From assembly GCA_944323755.1 (NCBI GenBank), contig CALUTR010000003.1, positions 124,001 to 188,000 of the forward strand: a DNA stretch of 64,000 nt, in the 5' to 3' direction. A model generated the notes under the pieces. It did no database searches, was not told where the DNA came from, and saw only the letters and a list, made by a program, of their open reading frames with translations. Positions within the stretch are counted from its first letter, which is position 1, and each line of letters opens with the position of its first letter. This DNA is from an uncultured Helicobacteraceae bacterium (GTDB lineage Bacteria > Campylobacterota > Campylobacteria > Campylobacterales > Helicobacteraceae). Below, piece after piece: positions 44,646 through 54,388 of this stretch. The position numbers and the translations under genes are program-made.

Positions 44646-45977
44646 TTGTTTGATACATTGACCAATTCTTTTAAAAATATCGTCAATAAAATTAGATTTT
44701 TAGATGATGAAAAAGCGCTTGCTCGCAGCCTAGATGAGCTTAAGAAAACACTATTAAAAAATGATGTGTATCATAAAGTTGCAAAAGAAATAGTGTCTCA
44801 AGTTGAGAGTGAATGCAAGAAGAATGGAATAGGAAAAGATTCATTTTCAAATGCTCTTGCTTTTTCTTTGCAAAGTGTGTTTAGTGGTAATTATGGTTTT
44901 TCCTATGCGCAAAAGCCACCAACTGTAGTACTTATGGTTGGATTGCAAGGTAGTGGAAAGACTACAAGTAGTGCGAAACTGGCGAATTACTTGAAGTTAA
45001 GAGGTAAAAAAGTATTGCTTGTTGCTTGTGACTTGCAGAGATTAGCGGCAGTGGAGCAATTAAAGCAGCTTGCAACTGAAATTGAGGTTGATATTTTTAC
45101 ACAAGAAGATGCTTCTCCTGTGAATGTTGCTAGAGAATCTATTAAATATGCTAAGGATTCTACTTATGATGTTGTTATTATTGATACAGCAGGGAGATTA
45201 TCTATCAATGCAGAACTTATGAATGAATTAAAAGAGATCAAAAATAGTATCAAAGTAGATGAAATATTCTATGTTTTAGATAGCTTAAGTGGTCAAGATG
45301 CAGTAAGAAGTGCTGATAATTTTAATCAAGAAATTGGACTAAGTGGTATTATACTTAGTAAATTTGATAGTGATGCAAAGGGTGGTATAGCTTTATCTGT
45401 TACTAAGCAAATTAATATTCCTATTAGATTCATTGGTAGTGGTGAAAAGATTGCTGATTTAGATATTTTTATGCCAGATAGAATTGTTGGTAGATTGATG
45501 GGTGCTGGTGATGTTGCTGGTTTTATAGAGAAAACTACTGCTGTTGTAGATGAAAAAGAAGCAAAGAGATTAACAAAAAAAATTAGGAAAGGTGAATTTA
45601 CTTTTACAGATTTTTTATCTCAATTAGAAAGTATTAAAAAAATGGGATCAATGAAATCTCTAATTTCTATGATGCCAGGACTTGGAGCTATGGGTGATGC
45701 GCTAAAAAATGTGGATATTGATAATTCTGTTGAAATTAAAAATATTAAAGCTATGGTTTCATCTATGACACAAAAAGAGCGAGATAATCCTTCCATTCTC
45801 AATGGTAGTAGAAAAAAGCGCATAGCAAAGGGTTGTGGGCTTGATGTAAGTGATATTAATAGATCATTAAAGCAGTTTGAAACAGCTGCAAAAATGGCAA
45901 AACAAATGTCTTCACCAAATGGTGTAAAAAATATAATGAATATGATTAAAGGTGCAAACCTTAACAAAATGCGATAA
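44646..45977 (+). CDS. ffh: signal recognition particle protein Ffh
   Basis: This 443-residue GTPase binds signal sequences and SRP RNA and delivers ribosomes to the membrane. TTG 44646 is the start, with GGAG 8 bases upstream, and gives MFDTLTNSFKN. It has the N domain (1-90), the G domain with GLQGSGKTTSSAKLA (about 98-112), DTAGRL near 182 and SKFDSDAKGG near 238, then the Met-rich M domain (about 300-443). rpsP follows after 38 bases. Confidence 0.95.
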   Translation: MFDTLTNSFKNIVNKIRFLDDEKALARSLDELKKTLLKNDVYHKVAKEIVSQVESECKKNGIGKDSFSNALAFSLQSVFSGNYGFSYAQKPPTVVLMVGLQGSGKTTSSAKLANYLKLRGKKVLLVACDLQRLAAVEQLKQLATEIEVDIFTQEDASPVNVARESIKYAKDSTYDVVIIDTAGRLSINAELMNELKEIKNSIKVDEIFYVLDSLSGQDAVRSADNFNQEIGLSGIILSKFDSDAKGGIALSVTKQINIPIRFIGSGEKIADLDIFMPDRIVGRLMGAGDVAGFIEKTTAVVDEKEAKRLTKKIRKGEFTFTDFLSQLESIKKMGSMKSLISMMPGLGAMGDALKNVDIDNSVEIKNIKAMVSSMTQKERDNPSILNGSRKKRIAKGCGLDVSDINRSLKQFETAAKMAKQMSSPNGVKNIMNMIKGANLNKMR

Positions 45978-46015
45978 TTACGATAACATTTCAAATTTAA
46001 TATAAAAGGAGCATT

Positions 46016-46240
46016 ATGGCAACAGTTATAAGACTTACAAGAGTTGGAAGAAAGAAAAAACCATTTTATAGAATCGTAGTAACTGATAGTAGAAAAAGAC
46101 GAGATGGTGGCTGGATAGAATCTATTGGTTACTATAATCCACTAAATCCAGATTTTAAGAATGTTAATAAAGAAAGATTGGATTATTGGATTGGTGTTGG
46201 TGCAAAAATGAGTGATAGAGTAAAAGAAATTACGAAATAA
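46016..46240 (+). CDS. rpsP: 30S ribosomal protein S16
   Basis: This is a 74-residue protein with the S16 signature [20 protein letters not shown] and GYYNPL. AAAGGAG precedes its ATG. It opens the rpsP-khpA-rimM-trmD-rplS block, an order conserved in many bacteria. S16 is needed for assembly of the 30S subunit's 5' domain. Confidence 0.96.
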   Translation: MATVIRLTRVGRKKKPFYRIVVTDSRKRRDGGWIESIGYYNPLNPDFKNVNKERLDYWIGVGAKMSDRVKEITK

Positions 46241-46249
46241 TTTTTACAA

Positions 46250-46489
46250 ATGGTAGATGATTTTATTAAATCATATGTGCAAAAAATAGCGTCATATCCA
46301 GAAAAAATCGATGTTACTACAAATATTGATAGTGATGGCATCTGCAATGTGATTATTTATGCAAGCGATTATGATATTGGTAGAATTATTGGTAAAAATG
46401 GGAAAATGATTAGCTCTATAAAGACGCTTATATCTGCTTGTAAGGCAAAAAATGGAATTAGTTATAAAATATTAGTAGAATCTGTATAA
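46250..46489 (+). CDS. khpA: KH-domain RNA-binding protein KhpA
   Basis: This 79-residue single KH domain has the loop RIIGKNGKMISSIKTL (about 45-60), the GxxG RNA-binding turn. It lies between rpsP and rimM, the standard location of KhpA (YlqC). It binds RNA, often together with KhpB/EloR, and in some bacteria affects cell division and elongation. It ends directly before the rimM start. Confidence 0.88.
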   Translation: MVDDFIKSYVQKIASYPEKIDVTTNIDSDGICNVIIYASDYDIGRIIGKNGKMISSIKTLISACKAKNGISYKILVESV

Positions 46490-47008
46490 ATGAACTTTGA
46501 TATTCTAGTAGCTAAATGTGGTAGAAGCATAGGCTTAAAGGGAAATGTAAAGCTTGTGATTTATACGGATTTTATGGATATTTTTCAACCAAATAATATT
46601 TTTTTGTGCAATAATAAGTTTCTTACTCTTGAAAAATTTAATCCTCATCAAAATAGTGTAAAGTTTTTTGAAATTAATACTATCGATAAGGCAAAATCTC
46701 TTACTTCTTTTGAGTTATATACTACCAAGGAAGCTACATCTCAAATGTGCAAACTAGGGGATAATGAGTTTTTTTGGTTTGATATTATAGGGTTAGAAAT
46801 TATTGATAATGGCGTATTATTGGGTATAGTTGATGATATAGAGCGCATAGGTTGTATAGACTATTTGGTTATTAAAACAAATATAAATCAATTCTCAAAA
46901 CCAAAAAGTTTTATGATTCCATATATTGATAGATATATTATTGATGTAGATTTGACTAAAAAAGTGATTTATACTGCAGATGCTTTTGGAATCTTAGAGA
47001 CATCATAA
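46490..47008 (+). CDS. rimM: 16S rRNA processing protein RimM
   Basis: This is a 172-residue assembly factor for the 30S head that binds S19. It has an N-terminal barrel (VAKCGRSIGLKGNVKLVIYTD) and a C-terminal PRC-barrel with FFWFDIIGLEI near 90 and FMIPYIDRYIIDVDL near 142. It begins right after khpA and overlaps trmD by one base. Confidence 0.92.
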   Translation: MNFDILVAKCGRSIGLKGNVKLVIYTDFMDIFQPNNIFLCNNKFLTLEKFNPHQNSVKFFEINTIDKAKSLTSFELYTTKEATSQMCKLGDNEFFWFDIIGLEIIDNGVLLGIVDDIERIGCIDYLVIKTNINQFSKPKSFMIPYIDRYIIDVDLTKKVIYTADAFGILETS

Positions 47009-47724
47009 TGAAATTCACATTTCTTACACTTTTTCCACATTTAATTTCTGGATATTTTGAAGATTCTATATTGAAGCGCGCTGTATTGAATAATTTGATT
47101 GATATAGAAATTATAAATATTAGAGATTTTAGCCAAAATAAATATAAAAAAGTAGATGATTTTCAAGTAGGTGGCGGTGCAGGTTTGGTTTTGTGTGCAG
47201 ATATTTTGTCGCGTGCATTAGAAACTGTTATCACAAAGAATTCCCATATAATTTATCTTACTCCAGTTGCAAAGTCTTTTGTTCAAAATGATGCAAAGAG
47301 AATAGCTGCGTTATATTCTCATATTATTTTTATTTGTGGTAGATATGAAGGTATTGATGAGCGCATCATTGAAAAATATGCTGATGAAGTGTTTTGTATC
47401 GGTGATTTTATTCTAACTGGCGGAGAGCTTCCTGCTTTGTGCTTGTGTGATTCTATTGCTAGGAATATTAATTTTGTTTTAGGTAATGCTAATTCTTTGT
47501 GTGGTGAGAGTTTTGAAGATTCTATGCTTGAGGCTCCAATTTTTACAAAACAAACAAGTAATATAAAAAAAATATCAAATTTAAAATTGCCTTCAGAGTA
47601 TTCAAAGGGAAATCATAGTAAAATAAGAGTTTTGAAATATGAGCTGTCTTTGTGTAAGACTAAATATTTTCGTCCTGATATTTATCAGAGATATCAAATC
47701 CAAAGAGGAAACAATGCAAAATAG
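47008..47724 (+). CDS. trmD: tRNA (guanine-37-N1)-methyltransferase
   Basis: This 238-residue SPOUT methyltransferase makes m1G37 in tRNAs with a G36. Motifs: [11 protein letters not shown] at 6-16, the trefoil knot with YLTPVAKSF near 89, [13 protein letters not shown] near 111, and [11 protein letters not shown] near 138. Its stop lies inside the start of rplS, which it overlaps by 11 bases. Confidence 0.95.
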   Translation: MKFTFLTLFPHLISGYFEDSILKRAVLNNLIDIEIINIRDFSQNKYKKVDDFQVGGGAGLVLCADILSRALETVITKNSHIIYLTPVAKSFVQNDAKRIAALYSHIIFICGRYEGIDERIIEKYADEVFCIGDFILTGGELPALCLCDSIARNINFVLGNANSLCGESFEDSMLEAPIFTKQTSNIKKISNLKLPSEYSKGNHSKIRVLKYELSLCKTKYFRPDIYQRYQIQRGNNAK

Positions 47725-48085
47725 ATATATAGAAATGTTTGAGCAATCTCAAATAAAAGATAAGCAGATTCCACAATTTAAAGCTGGAGATACTGTAAAA
47801 ATAGGGATTACAATTAAAGAAGGCGATAAAACAAGAATTCAATATTTTGAAGGTGTGTGTATAGCAATTAGAGGTCATGGGTTGAATAGAAGTTTTACTA
47901 TAAGAAAGATTGGTGCAAACAATGTTGGTGTTGAAAAAGTTTTCCCAATTTATAGTGAGAGTTTGGCTAGTATAGAGGTCGTTAGAATAGGCAGGGTAAG
48001 AAGGGCTAAATTATATTATTTAAGAGATAAAAAAGGTAAATCTGCAAGAATTAAAGAATTAAGAAAGCAAGATATTAAGAAATAG
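47714..48085 (+). CDS. rplS: 50S ribosomal protein L19
   Basis: This is a 123-residue protein starting at ATG 47714 with AGAGG upstream. It contains [35 protein letters not shown] and [22 protein letters not shown], the L19 signature. L19 sits at the 30S-50S interface. It closes the ribosomal block, and its stop codon is part of a hairpin shared with the converging gene. Confidence 0.96.
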   Translation: MQNRYIEMFEQSQIKDKQIPQFKAGDTVKIGITIKEGDKTRIQYFEGVCIAIRGHGLNRSFTIRKIGANNVGVEKVFPIYSESLASIEVVRIGRVRRAKLYYLRDKKGKSARIKELRKQDIKK

Positions 48086-48104
48086 TAGTTTTATACTACT
48101 ATTT
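48080..48104. terminator. hairpin between converging rplS and CorC/HlyC-family genes
   Basis: A perfect 10-bp stem (48080-48089 with 48095-48104) and a 5-base loop include the rplS stop codon and end 3 bases before the stop of the opposing gene. Short T runs follow on both sides. It is a likely bidirectional terminator. Confidence 0.65.
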
Positions 48105-48106
48105 GA

Positions 48107-49456
48107 CTATACATCTTCTTCTTCGTTTTCTTCTTCATTGTTGTTATTTATTCTATTTGCCTTGATTTTTTTAATTCTCATTCCATCAACTTCTAGAACT
48201 TCAAATACGAAATTTTCATCAACTACACTATCGCCTACGACTGGTTCTTTCCCTAATAAATTAAATACATAGCCGCCAATTGTTACTTGTTCTACATCTT
48301 CTGGTATTTCAAAATTTAATATTTCAGATACGCTATCAATATCTAGCATTCCATCAATTGTATAGTTATCTTGATCTATTTGCTCTATACCTTCTGTTTT
48401 TTTATCGTGTTCATCATTGATATCGCCCATAATTTCTTCAATGATATCTTCCATTGTAAGAAGCCCTGCAGTGCCGCCATACTCATCGATCACAAGTGCT
48501 GTGTGAATCTGTTTTTTATTCATTTTCATTAATATATTAGATATTGAGGCATTTTCAGGAACTATAATAAGCTCTCTTACCAAATTTGACAAACTTTTGT
48601 TTTGGTTATTTTTTTGTAGTGTATTTTGTAGTAAATCTCGTATATGCACCATTCCTATAATATTATCTTTTCCTTCTTTACAGTATGGATATCTTGTGTG
48701 ATTTGTTTGTTTTATGATCTCCATATTTTCTTCGTATGTATTTTTTTCAAACAAGCATACTATATCTTTTCTTGGTGTCATTATTTCTTTTGCAGTCGTA
48801 TCGCTAAAATCAACGGCATTTTTTAGAATCTCACTTTCAATAGAATCCAAATATCCGCCCTTTAAGCTTTCTCCTATAATTATTTTTATTTCTTCATCAG
48901 AATGTGCATTTTCATTATCTTTTGTTGGCTCAATTCCTATTCTTCGTAAAAAGAAGCCAGCTAGAGATTCAAATATTTTAATTAGTGGAAAAAATATAAT
49001 TCTAAAAATATATAACGGTCTTGCTACAAATAATGTAGCTTGTTCTGCTCTTGCTATAGCTATTGATTTTGGTATTAACTCACCACAAACCACATGTAAT
49101 AATGTAATAATTGTGAAAGCAATAATAAAACTAATAGAATGAAGTAGAATCTGGTTATCAACAAAAAATGCAGCAAATAATCTCTCTAAAACTCTAGCGA
49201 TTGCTGGTTCTCCAATCCAACCTAATGCTAGTGATGATAGTGTAATTCCAAGCTGTGTGGCACTTAAGTATGTATCAAGTCTTTTTGTGATTTTTAATGC
49301 TAGTTTTGCATTCCCCTTGTTCTTCTTTGCTAACTCTTCTAGTTTAGAGCGCCTTACCTTTACAATCGCGAATTCAGATAATACGAAAAATCCATTCAAC
49401 CCAACAAAAATGATTGCTAATACAATCATAAACAACTGACTCGTCGAACTCTCCAA
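48107..49456 (-). CDS. CNNM/CBS-domain CorC/HlyC-family membrane protein
   Basis: This 449-residue protein starts at TTG with AAGGA about 9 bases upstream. It has a DUF21/CNNM membrane domain (about 1-190, with four helices and GLNGFFVLSEFAIVKVRRSK), paired CBS domains (about 205-330, with MTPRKDIVCLFE and VIDEYGGTAGLLTMED), and a CorC_HlyC C-terminal domain. The family is linked to magnesium/cobalt efflux; the haemolysin name is historical. The C-terminus is an Asn/Glu-rich run. Confidence 0.85.
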   Translation of the reverse strand: MESSTSQLFMIVLAIIFVGLNGFFVLSEFAIVKVRRSKLEELAKKNKGNAKLALKITKRLDTYLSATQLGITLSSLALGWIGEPAIARVLERLFAAFFVDNQILLHSISFIIAFTIITLLHVVCGELIPKSIAIARAEQATLFVARPLYIFRIIFFPLIKIFESLAGFFLRRIGIEPTKDNENAHSDEEIKIIIGESLKGGYLDSIESEILKNAVDFSDTTAKEIMTPRKDIVCLFEKNTYEENMEIIKQTNHTRYPYCKEGKDNIIGMVHIRDLLQNTLQKNNQNKSLSNLVRELIIVPENASISNILMKMNKKQIHTALVIDEYGGTAGLLTMEDIIEEIMGDINDEHDKKTEGIEQIDQDNYTIDGMLDIDSVSEILNFEIPEDVEQVTIGGYVFNLLGKEPVVGDSVVDENFVFEVLEVDGMRIKKIKANRINNNNEEENEEEDV

Positions 49457-49512
49457 AGTGAAAAATCCTTTGCGCTACATAAAATAGCATTGATAATTTT
49501 GATAAAGTAAGC

Positions 49513-49518
49513 ATTATA
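49513..49518 (-). promoter_or_regulatory. -10 element of the CorC/HlyC-family gene
   Basis: On the minus strand this is TATAAT within AAGATATAATGC, about 57 bases before the TTG start. The context is the same as that before the DUF6056-like gene. Confidence 0.5.
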
Positions 49519-49596
49519 TCTTAACTAAAATAAAATTTAATATTATGCTTTACAAACCAAAATTTATGATAATATTATTTTAGGTGAGGTAGATAG

Positions 49597-50148
49597 ATGT
49601 TTTTTAAAAAATGCATTGCTTACATTATTTTTTTTGCATTTCCATTATTTTTAGTGATTATTGGCATATTTAGTGGATATTTTGGCGTAGAATTTACAAA
49701 GGAAATTTTGCATCTTTTTGGTCAAATATCGCTTTGGCTATTAATATTTATGCATCTTTCTAAGTATCTTGCAAAAATACCACTTTTATCAATGCTTAGT
49801 AATTGTAAAAAAGAAATTGGTATTAGCTCATTTTTATTTGCAGCGTTGCATATTATTGTATATTGTTTCAGTATTAGCATTAGCAATTTTGTATTTGAAG
49901 TTATACAACGAAGATATATTTTACTTGGATTTTTATTATTTTTATTGATGCTTTTTATGTTTTTATTTAGCTTTATTTGCAAGAAAATGTTTTTTAAGTT
50001 GTCACCATTATTACTACCATTTAGTTTGTTAGGTGCTTTGCATTATTTATTTTCAACAAAGCTTATATCATTATGGGCAGTTTTTGCATTTTTTATTTTA
50101 TTGTTTTTGATGTGTATAGAAAGTATAAAAAATAGGAGAAAAATATGA
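49597..50148 (+). CDS. MsrQ-like/ferric reductase-like membrane protein
   Basis: This is a 183-residue membrane protein with about five helices. Conserved His are placed as in ferric-reductase-like domains: FMHLSKYLAKIP near 52, FAALHIIVY near 86 and LGALHYLFS near 147, all able to bind haem. MsrQ supplies electrons to the periplasmic methionine sulphoxide reductase MsrP; no msrP is next to it. It overlaps kdsB by 4 bases, which is an unexpected pairing. Confidence 0.62.
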   Translation: MFFKKCIAYIIFFAFPLFLVIIGIFSGYFGVEFTKEILHLFGQISLWLLIFMHLSKYLAKIPLLSMLSNCKKEIGISSFLFAALHIIVYCFSISISNFVFEVIQRRYILLGFLLFLLMLFMFLFSFICKKMFFKLSPLLLPFSLLGALHYLFSTKLISLWAVFAFFILLFLMCIESIKNRRKI

Positions 50149-50867
50149 TTATTATTCCTGCAAGACTTAATTCAACTAGATTGCCAAACAAACTTTTGCT
50201 ACCACTTGGTGGAATCCCAATGATTATCCGCACTGCAAATATAGCAAAAGAGATTGATTCTACAATTGTGGCTTGCGATGATGAAATGATATTAGAAGTG
50301 TGTAAAAAACATCATATAGAATGCATATTGACATCAAAGAATCACACAAGTGGTACTGATAGATGCGCTGAAGCAGCTTTGAAGCTTAGATTAAGTGATG
50401 ATGAAGTTGTTATCAACCTTCAAGGTGATGAGCCATTTTTAGAATCTAGTGTAATAGAAAATTTAAAAAAATCAATGAATAATGCTATATATAGCGATTC
50501 TGCATTTATGGCTAGTTGTTATAAGGTGGTAGATTATAATAGCGCTAATGATCCAAATCTAGTGAAAGTTGTCCTTGATAGTAATGATTTTGCATTGTAT
50601 TTTTCACGCAGCAAAATCCCATATAATAGAGATGGCTTAGATGTATCATATTTTGGACATATAGGGATCTATGCATTTAGTGCTAGAAGCTTAAGGGAAT
50701 TTTGTTTATTTGATAGATCACCACTAGAAGATATAGAAAAATTAGAGCAATTACGGGCACTTTGGTATGGTAAAAAAATATTAATGATAAAAGTAGAAAC
50801 AGATTCAATAGGTATTGATACGATAGAAGATTATGATAATGCGTTAAAACTAATAGGAGATAAATAA
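50145..50867 (+). CDS. kdsB: 3-deoxy-manno-octulosonate cytidylyltransferase
   Basis: KdsB activates Kdo with CTP for lipid A-core synthesis. This 240-residue protein has IIIPARLNSTRLPNKLLLPLGG at the start (nucleotide-binding motif), VINLQGDEPF near 90, and FGHIGIYAFSARSL near 170. It overlaps both neighbours: 4 bases with the MsrQ-like gene and 1 base with the ligase gene. Confidence 0.94.
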   Translation: MIIIPARLNSTRLPNKLLLPLGGIPMIIRTANIAKEIDSTIVACDDEMILEVCKKHHIECILTSKNHTSGTDRCAEAALKLRLSDDEVVINLQGDEPFLESSVIENLKKSMNNAIYSDSAFMASCYKVVDYNSANDPNLVKVVLDSNDFALYFSRSKIPYNRDGLDVSYFGHIGIYAFSARSLREFCLFDRSPLEDIEKLEQLRALWYGKKILMIKVETDSIGIDTIEDYDNALKLIGDK

Positions 50868-52033
50868 TGAATGTTTCAAAACTAAAACCATTAACGAATG
50901 ATATGCTAGAGGAGCTTGGATTAGAGTGGCATACTGATTTAGATAATTCAGATTATATAACAAATGAAGTAGTAGAAATCACGCAAGCTGAAGCTGATGC
51001 GTTTTATGATGCAGGCAATGAGCTTTATGAAATGTTTATTGAAGCAGGAGAATATGTTATAAAGAATAATTTATTTTTTGATCTAGATATTCCGCCAACT
51101 TTAATTGATACGATTAAACAAAGTTGGGACAATGAAGTGCATTGGCATATCTATGGTAGATTTGATTTTGCAGGCGGGCTTGATGGAAAGCCAATTAAGC
51201 TGTTAGAATTTAATGCCGATACGCCAACATTGCTTTATGAAAGTGCATTGATACAATGGGCGTTACTAAAGCATAATAGTTTAGATGAGGAAATGCAGTT
51301 TAACAACATCTTCAATGCTATTTCTGATAATTTTAAAAGAATGATTACGCTTGGAGATGATGTAAGCAGGTTTGATACGATGTATGAGGGCTGGGGAGTA
51401 TTGTTTTCTAGCATTAGAGGTAATATTGAAGAAGAAAGAACAACAAAATTTTTAATGGAATGCGCAAAAGAGGCTGGATTTGTCAGTGAGTTTTGCTATA
51501 TCGATGAGATAAATTTCAATGAAGATGAAGGCGTATCATTTAATGGATCTAAATATGAATTTTTATTTAAATTGCTGCCTTGGGAGATTATTAGTATTGA
51601 TGAGCCAGAGTTGGCACTAATTATAAACAATATGATGAAAAATAAAAATACAATTTTTCTAAATCCTGCATATACGCTTTTATTTCAAAGTAAAAGAATG
51701 CTAAAGATATTATGGGATTTATTCCCAAACCACCCATTACTACTTGAAACTTCATTTGCGCCTTTGTCTAAAAAACAAATCAAAAAAGTTTCATTTGGTA
51801 GAGAAGGTGCAAATATAGAGATTTTAGATTCTAGTGGAATCTTAGAGCAGAGGGGTGGAGAATATGGTAATTATAAAAGTATATACCAAGAATTTTATGA
51901 GTTGAATTCGTATAATGGATTATATTATCAGCCAAATGTATTTTTTGCGTATGAGAGTTGTGGGCTTGGGTTTAGAAGAGGTGGTGATATATTAGATAAT
52001 TATGCGAAGTTTGTATCACATATAATCAAATAG
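50867..52033 (+). CDS. glutathionylspermidine synthase family ATP-grasp ligase
   Basis: This is a 388-residue protein of the GspS/YgiC-type family. YGRFDFAGGLDGKPIKLLEFNADTPTLLYES (about 93-123) and the C-terminal SFGREGANIEIL with SYNGLYYQPNVFF are typical; the latter includes the ATP-grasp region. The family forms amide bonds between glutathione or other peptides and polyamines, but most bacterial members have no tested substrate. It is co-transcribed with kdsB. No amidase domain is fused. Confidence 0.8.
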   Translation: MNVSKLKPLTNDMLEELGLEWHTDLDNSDYITNEVVEITQAEADAFYDAGNELYEMFIEAGEYVIKNNLFFDLDIPPTLIDTIKQSWDNEVHWHIYGRFDFAGGLDGKPIKLLEFNADTPTLLYESALIQWALLKHNSLDEEMQFNNIFNAISDNFKRMITLGDDVSRFDTMYEGWGVLFSSIRGNIEEERTTKFLMECAKEAGFVSEFCYIDEINFNEDEGVSFNGSKYEFLFKLLPWEIISIDEPELALIINNMMKNKNTIFLNPAYTLLFQSKRMLKILWDLFPNHPLLLETSFAPLSKKQIKKVSFGREGANIEILDSSGILEQRGGEYGNYKSIYQEFYELNSYNGLYYQPNVFFAYESCGLGFRRGGDILDNYAKFVSHIIK

Positions 52034-52053
52034 ATTCTGCCATTTGCAATAGA

Positions 52054-52069
52054 TTTGATATTTCTCAAA
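52054..52069. promoter_or_regulatory. FNR/CRP-type operator upstream of pflB
   Basis: TTTGA and TCAAA flank a 6-base spacer, giving the TTGA-N6-TCAA core that FNR and CRP family regulators recognise. Its centre (52061.5) is 41.5 bases upstream of the start predicted from the -10 at 52091-52096, the classic class II activator position. Confidence 0.55.
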
Positions 52070-52075
52070 TATAAT
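52070..52075 (+). promoter_or_regulatory. alternative -10 next to the FNR/CRP-type site
   Basis: A TATAAT hexamer abuts the operator. If it were used, the operator would sit near -20 and would repress rather than activate. Confidence 0.3.
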
Positions 52076-52090
52076 CATAAGGGTCTGATT

Positions 52091-52096
52091 TATAAT
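52091..52096 (+). promoter_or_regulatory. -10 element of pflB
   Basis: This TATAAT predicts a transcription start at about 52103 and a leader of about 36 bases with AAGGAG before ATG 52139. Spacing to the upstream operator favours activation from this promoter. Confidence 0.5.
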
Positions 52097-52138
52097 GTAG
52101 TCGTTGATAGCTTTTATTTTATTTACAAGGAGTTATAA

Positions 52139-54376
52139 ATGAGTAATGCAAATAAATATTGTAGTTATTTTGAAAGCGGTCTATGGGAAGATGAAATAAA
52201 TGTTAGAGACTTCATTGTAAAAAACTATACACCTTATGATGGAGATAGTAGTTTTTTATCACCTCCTACTAGCAATACTATTAAATTATGGGAAAAAGTG
52301 TGTGACTTGATGAGAATCGAGCGTCAAAGAAATGGTGTTTATGATGTAAGCACTGATATTATTTCTACTATCACTTCACATAAACCTGGATATATTGATA
52401 AAGATTTAGAAGTAATAGTTGGCATACAAACAGATGAGCCATTAAAACGCTCCATTATGCCATTTGGTGGATATAGAATGGTGCTTAATTCTCTTCACGC
52501 ATATGATAAAAAAGAAGATCCAAATGTGGCAAATGTATTTAAATATCGAAAAACTCATAATGATGGTGTTTTTGATGCTTATACTGATGAAATGCTTTTA
52601 GCAAGAAAAGCTGCGATTATTACAGGATTGCCAGATGCATATGGGCGAGGTAGGATTATTGGTGATTATAGGCGTGTGCCTTTATATGGTGTTGATAAAT
52701 TAATAGAAGAGAAAATAAAAGCAAAGAAAAAAATGATCCCAGATGTTATGGATTCTGATACCATTAGAGCAAGAGAGGAGCTATCTGAGCAGATACGATC
52801 TTTGAATGAATTAAAGCAAATGGCGTTGTCGTATGGATTTGATATAACAAAACCTGCAAATGATATAAAAGAAGCGATTCAGTGGTTGTATTTTGCATAC
52901 CTTGCTGCTACAAAGGAGCAAAATGGTGCAGCAATGAGCATTGGCAGAATCTCTACATTTTTAGATATTTATGCGCAAAAAGATTTGGATAGTGGTAGAT
53001 ATACTGAAGAAGAGATTCAAGAAATGGTTGATCATTTTGTAATGAAACTTAGAATGATACGATTCCTTAGAACTCCAGAATATGACGAGCTTTTTTCTGG
53101 TGATCCCACTTGGATAACTGAATGTATAGGTGGTATGTGTGTTGATGGTAGGCATTTAGTTACAAAAATGTCATTTAGATTCTTGCATACATTGAAAAAT
53201 CTAGGTCCAGCACCAGAGCCAAATATGACAATATTATGGAATCATCGCCTTCCATCGAATTTCAAAGAATTTTGTGCAGAAATTAGTATCCAAACTTCAT
53301 CAATACAATATGAAAGCGATGAAATTATGCTTGAAGAATTTGGTGATGATTATGGTATTGCTTGTTGCGTATCTCCAATGAAACTTGGAAAACAAATGCA
53401 GTTTTTTGGTGCAAGATGTAATCTAGCAAAAGCGTTGTTATATGCAATCAATGAAGGTAAAGATGAGAAACTTGGACTTCAGGTTGGTCCAAGTATAGCA
53501 CCAATAGAGGGTGAGTATTTGAATTATGATGAAGTGCGGGCAAAGCTTGATATTGTGTTTGATTGGCTTGCTAGGTTGTATATCAATACCTTGAATGTGA
53601 TACATTATATGCACGATAAATATTGCTATGAAAAAATACAAATGGCACTTCATGATGAAGATATAAAGCGAACTATGGCAGGTGGTATAGCAGGCTTATC
53701 TGTTATTACAGATTCTTTATCTGCTATCAAATACGCAAAAGTAAAGCCAATTAGAAACAAAGATGGATTAATTGTAGATTTTGATGTTAGCGGTGATTAT
53801 CCAAAATATGGCAATAATGATGACAGAGTTGATGAAATAGCAGTAGATATAGTAAAAAACTTTTCGCAGCGATTGTCATTACATGATACATATAGAGATT
53901 CTGTACCTACAATGAGTGTTTTGACAATCACTTCAAATGTCGTATATGGTAAAAAAACAGGCACTACACCAGATGGTAGAAAAGCAGGTGAGCCATTTGC
54001 ACCAGGTGCAAATCCTATGCACGGAAGGGATACTAGTGGTTGTGTGGCGAGTTTTTGTTCAGTTGCAAAATTACCATTTAAATACTCTCAAGATGGTATA
54101 TCTAACACATTTTCTATTGTTCCAAGTGCAATTGGAAGTGATGATAAAACGCAAAGAAGTAATTTGATTCAATTGATGGATGGATATTTTAGTGATGGTG
54201 GCTATCACTTAAATGTTAATGTATTGCAAAAAGATATATTAAAAGATGCTATGCAGCACCCAGAAAAATATCCACAACTCACTATTCGCGTAAGTGGCTA
54301 TGCTGTAAATTTCATCAAGCTAACACGAGAGCAGCAAGAAGATGTAATATCTAGAACATTTCATCAACGAATGTAA
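52139..54376 (+). CDS. pflB: formate C-acetyltransferase (pyruvate formate-lyase)
   Basis: This 745-residue glycyl radical enzyme converts pyruvate and CoA to acetyl-CoA and formate without oxygen. The catalytic Cys pair is Cys409-Cys410 ([12 protein letters not shown]), and the radical glycine is Gly720 in RVSGYAVNF. The overall length and the Met-Pro-Phe-Gly-Gly segment near 107 match true PFL rather than diol dehydratase relatives. Its activase gene follows 12 bases later. An FNR/CRP-type site upstream suggests anaerobic induction. Confidence 0.95.
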   Translation: MSNANKYCSYFESGLWEDEINVRDFIVKNYTPYDGDSSFLSPPTSNTIKLWEKVCDLMRIERQRNGVYDVSTDIISTITSHKPGYIDKDLEVIVGIQTDEPLKRSIMPFGGYRMVLNSLHAYDKKEDPNVANVFKYRKTHNDGVFDAYTDEMLLARKAAIITGLPDAYGRGRIIGDYRRVPLYGVDKLIEEKIKAKKKMIPDVMDSDTIRAREELSEQIRSLNELKQMALSYGFDITKPANDIKEAIQWLYFAYLAATKEQNGAAMSIGRISTFLDIYAQKDLDSGRYTEEEIQEMVDHFVMKLRMIRFLRTPEYDELFSGDPTWITECIGGMCVDGRHLVTKMSFRFLHTLKNLGPAPEPNMTILWNHRLPSNFKEFCAEISIQTSSIQYESDEIMLEEFGDDYGIACCVSPMKLGKQMQFFGARCNLAKALLYAINEGKDEKLGLQVGPSIAPIEGEYLNYDEVRAKLDIVFDWLARLYINTLNVIHYMHDKYCYEKIQMALHDEDIKRTMAGGIAGLSVITDSLSAIKYAKVKPIRNKDGLIVDFDVSGDYPKYGNNDDRVDEIAVDIVKNFSQRLSLHDTYRDSVPTMSVLTITSNVVYGKKTGTTPDGRKAGEPFAPGANPMHGRDTSGCVASFCSVAKLPFKYSQDGISNTFSIVPSAIGSDDKTQRSNLIQLMDGYFSDGGYHLNVNVLQKDILKDAMQHPEKYPQLTIRVSGYAVNFIKLTREQQEDVISRTFHQRM

Positions 54377-54388
54377 TTTGGATTATAA

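Noticed and set aside
48107..48150. Trinucleotide (TTC/GAA, GTT/AAC) runs at the end of the CorC/HlyC-family gene
   Set aside because: They are short, imperfect and encode an acidic Asn/Glu tail. Changes would be in frame, so no switching is expected.
48714..49142. A 142-codon plus-strand frame
   Set aside because: It is antisense to the CorC/HlyC-family gene, which has clear CNNM and CBS motifs.
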